From Serratia quinivorans (GTDB lineage: Bacteria; Pseudomonadota; Gammaproteobacteria; Enterobacterales; Enterobacteriaceae), in contig NZ_CAMKGL010000001.1 in the NCBI RefSeq assembly GCF_946227985.1, positions 1,178,001 through 1,242,000 on the forward strand: a stretch of 64,000 nucleotides of DNA, read 5' to 3'. Shown in pieces: positions 62,704 to 64,000 of this stretch. A model generated the notes under the pieces. It searched no databases. It saw only the letters and a program-made list of their open reading frames with translations, and was not told the DNA's origin. A program made the position numbers and the translations under genes. How positions within the stretch are numbered: position 1 is the first letter of the stretch; every line of letters starts with the position of its first letter.

Positions 62704-63483
62704 TTATAGGGTGAAATGGTCGCGGAACTGTTGCAGCGCCTCGGTGCTGTCACCGGATGCCCAGCCTTCCATCGCCACCACCCCCTGATAGCCCATTTCA
62801 TCCAACGCGCAGGCGATGGCTCGGTAGTTAATTTCGCCGGTACCGGGTTGTTTTCGCCCCGGCACGTCAGCCACCTGGATTTCACCGATTGCCGGACCAC
62901 AGCGACGGATCAGCTCAATCAGGTTGCCCTCGCCAATTTGCGCATGGTAAAGATCGAGGTTCATCTTCAGCCCCGGTCGATTAACCGCCTCCACCAAAGC
63001 CAAAGTGTCGTCGGCTTTGGCAAAAGGCGTGCCCGGGTGATCCAACGGCAGGTTGAGGTTTTCCAGCGTGAAAACTTTACCGGCCTGCTCCCCCATTTGT
63101 GCCAATCGGTTTAACGTATTGGCCGCCTTCAGCCACATCGCGCCCGTCACCACTGCCACCGGTTTCACCGGCAGCCCTTGCGAGTCCAGACCGGTACCGT
63201 GCAGATTCAGGCTCGGGCAGTTCAAGCGTTGCGCCACCGCCAGCGACTGCTCGGCGCTTTGCAACAGTTGAGCGATGTCCTCTTCGTCGGTCAGATTGCC
63301 GCTGAGATAGCCGGTCATCGAAGTAAAGTGCGCTCCGGTAGCCACCAAAGCATCAAGGTCTTTGTTGGCCCAGTTCCAGATTTCAACGCCGAAACCCAGC
63401 GCATCAATACGCGTCACTCGTTCTACAAACGGCAGGTCGAGAAACACCATTTCGGCACAAACGGACAGCTGAAAACGCGCCAT
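62704..63483 (-). CDS. Sugar-phosphate/hydroxypyruvate isomerase-like TIM-barrel protein
   Basis: 259 residues, AP-endonuclease-2-type TIM barrel. Metal-ligand regions: LNLHGTGLDS, FTLENLNLPLDHPGTPFAK, MNLDLYHAQIGEGN and AMEGWASGD; the set resembles hydroxypyruvate isomerase (Hyi) and IolE/IolI proteins. Start MARFQLSVCAEMVF chosen because it overlaps the preceding stop by one base (TAATG) and matches Hyi-like starts. Probably isomerises the product of the upstream dehydrogenase. Confidence 0.85.
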   Translation of the reverse strand: MARFQLSVCAEMVFLDLPFVERVTRIDALGFGVEIWNWANKDLDALVATGAHFTSMTGYLSGNLTDEEDIAQLLQSAEQSLAVAQRLNCPSLNLHGTGLDSQGLPVKPVAVVTGAMWLKAANTLNRLAQMGEQAGKVFTLENLNLPLDHPGTPFAKADDTLALVEAVNRPGLKMNLDLYHAQIGEGNLIELIRRCGPAIGEIQVADVPGRKQPGTGEINYRAIACALDEMGYQGVVAMEGWASGDSTEALQQFRDHFTL

Positions 63484-64000
63484 TATTGATCTCCCAACGT
63501 GATCGGTTTGCCCTGCTGCACCGACGCAATACAGGCCAGTGCGATTTCCAGCGCATTGCGCGCGTCCTGACCCGTCGCCCGAGGCGTTTGTCCTTGCTGA
63601 ATGCATTGGGCGAATTCAGTCAATTCCGCCACATAGGCGTCGTGCAGCAGATCGGTATCCTGGCGCGAAGTCTCAATGGCGATGCCACCGGCGTGATAAC
63701 GCACGCAGTTATTCAAATTGATATTGCCCGCCTGCAACATGCCTTTACTGCCAAACACTTCACCGCGTACGTCATAGCCGTAAACCGCCTGGAAATTAGC
63801 CTCGGCCGTCGCGATAGCGCCGTTCTCAAAGCGAATAGTGACTACTGCAGTATCCAGCAACCCCTTGTCCTTGAAGTCCGGACGCACCAGCGCATCCGCC
63901 AGGGCATAAACCTCTACCGGTCTGGCACCGGGGTTGAAGTGCAGCAAGGTGTCAAAATCATGGATCAGGGTTTCCAGAAAGAGGGTCCACGCCGGGATCG
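63483..64000 (-). CDS. Gfo/Idh/MocA-family oxidoreductase, C-terminal part (truncated by window edge)
   Basis: 172 residues visible, open to the right edge; the NAD-binding N-terminus lies outside. The C-terminal Gfo/Idh fold is recognisable: LIHDFDTLLHFNPGARPVEVYAL with the conserved HDxD pattern, VTIRFENGAIATAEANFQAVYGYDVRGEVFGSKG, and a C-terminal helix. Such enzymes oxidise inositol or sugars with NAD(P). It shares the minus strand and a one-base overlap with the isomerase-like gene, so they form an operon. Confidence 0.88.
   Translation of the reverse strand, partial: IPAWTLFLETLIHDFDTLLHFNPGARPVEVYALADALVRPDFKDKGLLDTAVVTIRFENGAIATAEANFQAVYGYDVRGEVFGSKGMLQAGNINLNNCVRYHAGGIAIETSRQDTDLLHDAYVAELTEFAQCIQQGQTPRATGQDARNALEIALACIASVQQGKPITLGDQ

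Noticed and set aside
1-64000. CRISPR arrays, tRNA genes, insertion sequences or prophage genes
   Set aside because: No regularly spaced direct repeats, cloverleaf genes, transposases or integrases were seen on reading the window.

Overview
The window reads as a chromosomal segment of a Serratia-like member of the Yersiniaceae (Enterobacterales). The hyp, hyc, hydN, fdhF, hypF and fhlA products align by eye, nearly end to end, with the E. coli proteins. Coding sequence is GC-rich in the enterobacterial way, and a Yersinia/Serratia-type palindromic repeat sits at about 22.2 kb. The genus is an inference. No tRNA, rRNA, insertion sequence, prophage or CRISPR array was seen.

Layout. 0-0.6 kb: end of an unknown gene translationally coupled to a small membrane-anchored protein. 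0.8-5.3 kb: a cupin, a DyP-type peroxidase, a PAS-LuxR regulator and a two-gene membrane-protein operon. 5.4-25.7 kb: a complete formate hydrogenlyase (FHL) locus, fhlA-hypEDCBA on the minus strand facing away from hycABCDEFGHI, hydN-fdhF, hypF and a nickel transporter on the plus strand. 25.7-29 kb: an MFS transporter and a GAF-PAS-PAS-GGDEF protein. 29-32.5 kb: dat-ddc (1,3-diaminopropane synthesis) behind a long structured leader. 32.5-34.5 kb: a PhzF-family isomerase and a divergent LysR regulator. 34.5-38 kb: an empty kilobase, then a PQQ-dependent membrane dehydrogenase. 38-44 kb: a GGDEF-EAL protein, a copper ATPase with a CueR-type promoter, and an orphan solute-binding protein. 44-49.3 kb: an AcoR-like sigma54 activator facing a sigma54-promoted aldehyde dehydrogenase, plus AdhP. 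49.5-54.6 kb: a Ugp-like ABC importer followed by an ADP-ribose/CDP-alcohol-diphosphatase-like phosphoesterase. 54.6-60.3 kb: an AstE/aspartoacylase-like hydrolase, an Lrp-type regulator, an ABC amino-acid importer without an ATPase, a dimethylarginine dimethylaminohydrolase and a LysR regulator. 60.4-64 kb: an MFS exporter and a sugar/inositol-type cluster running off the right edge.

How the FHL genes fit together. FhlA should sense formate and activate at least three sigma54 promoters that are visible here (hypA, hycA, hydN). HycB-G and FdhF form the H2-evolving complex, HydN is an FdhF accessory, HypA-F build the Ni-Fe(CN)2CO site, HycI trims HycE, HycA counteracts FhlA, and the last gene supplies nickel. 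The notable point is that FdhF carries cysteine (TGC) at residue 140, where E. coli has selenocysteine (TGA), so this FHL should not need selenium.

The most promising less-described systems are the Ugp-like importer plus ADPRM-like phosphoesterase operon, the dimethylarginine cluster with its missing ATPase, and the structured leader upstream of dat-ddc.
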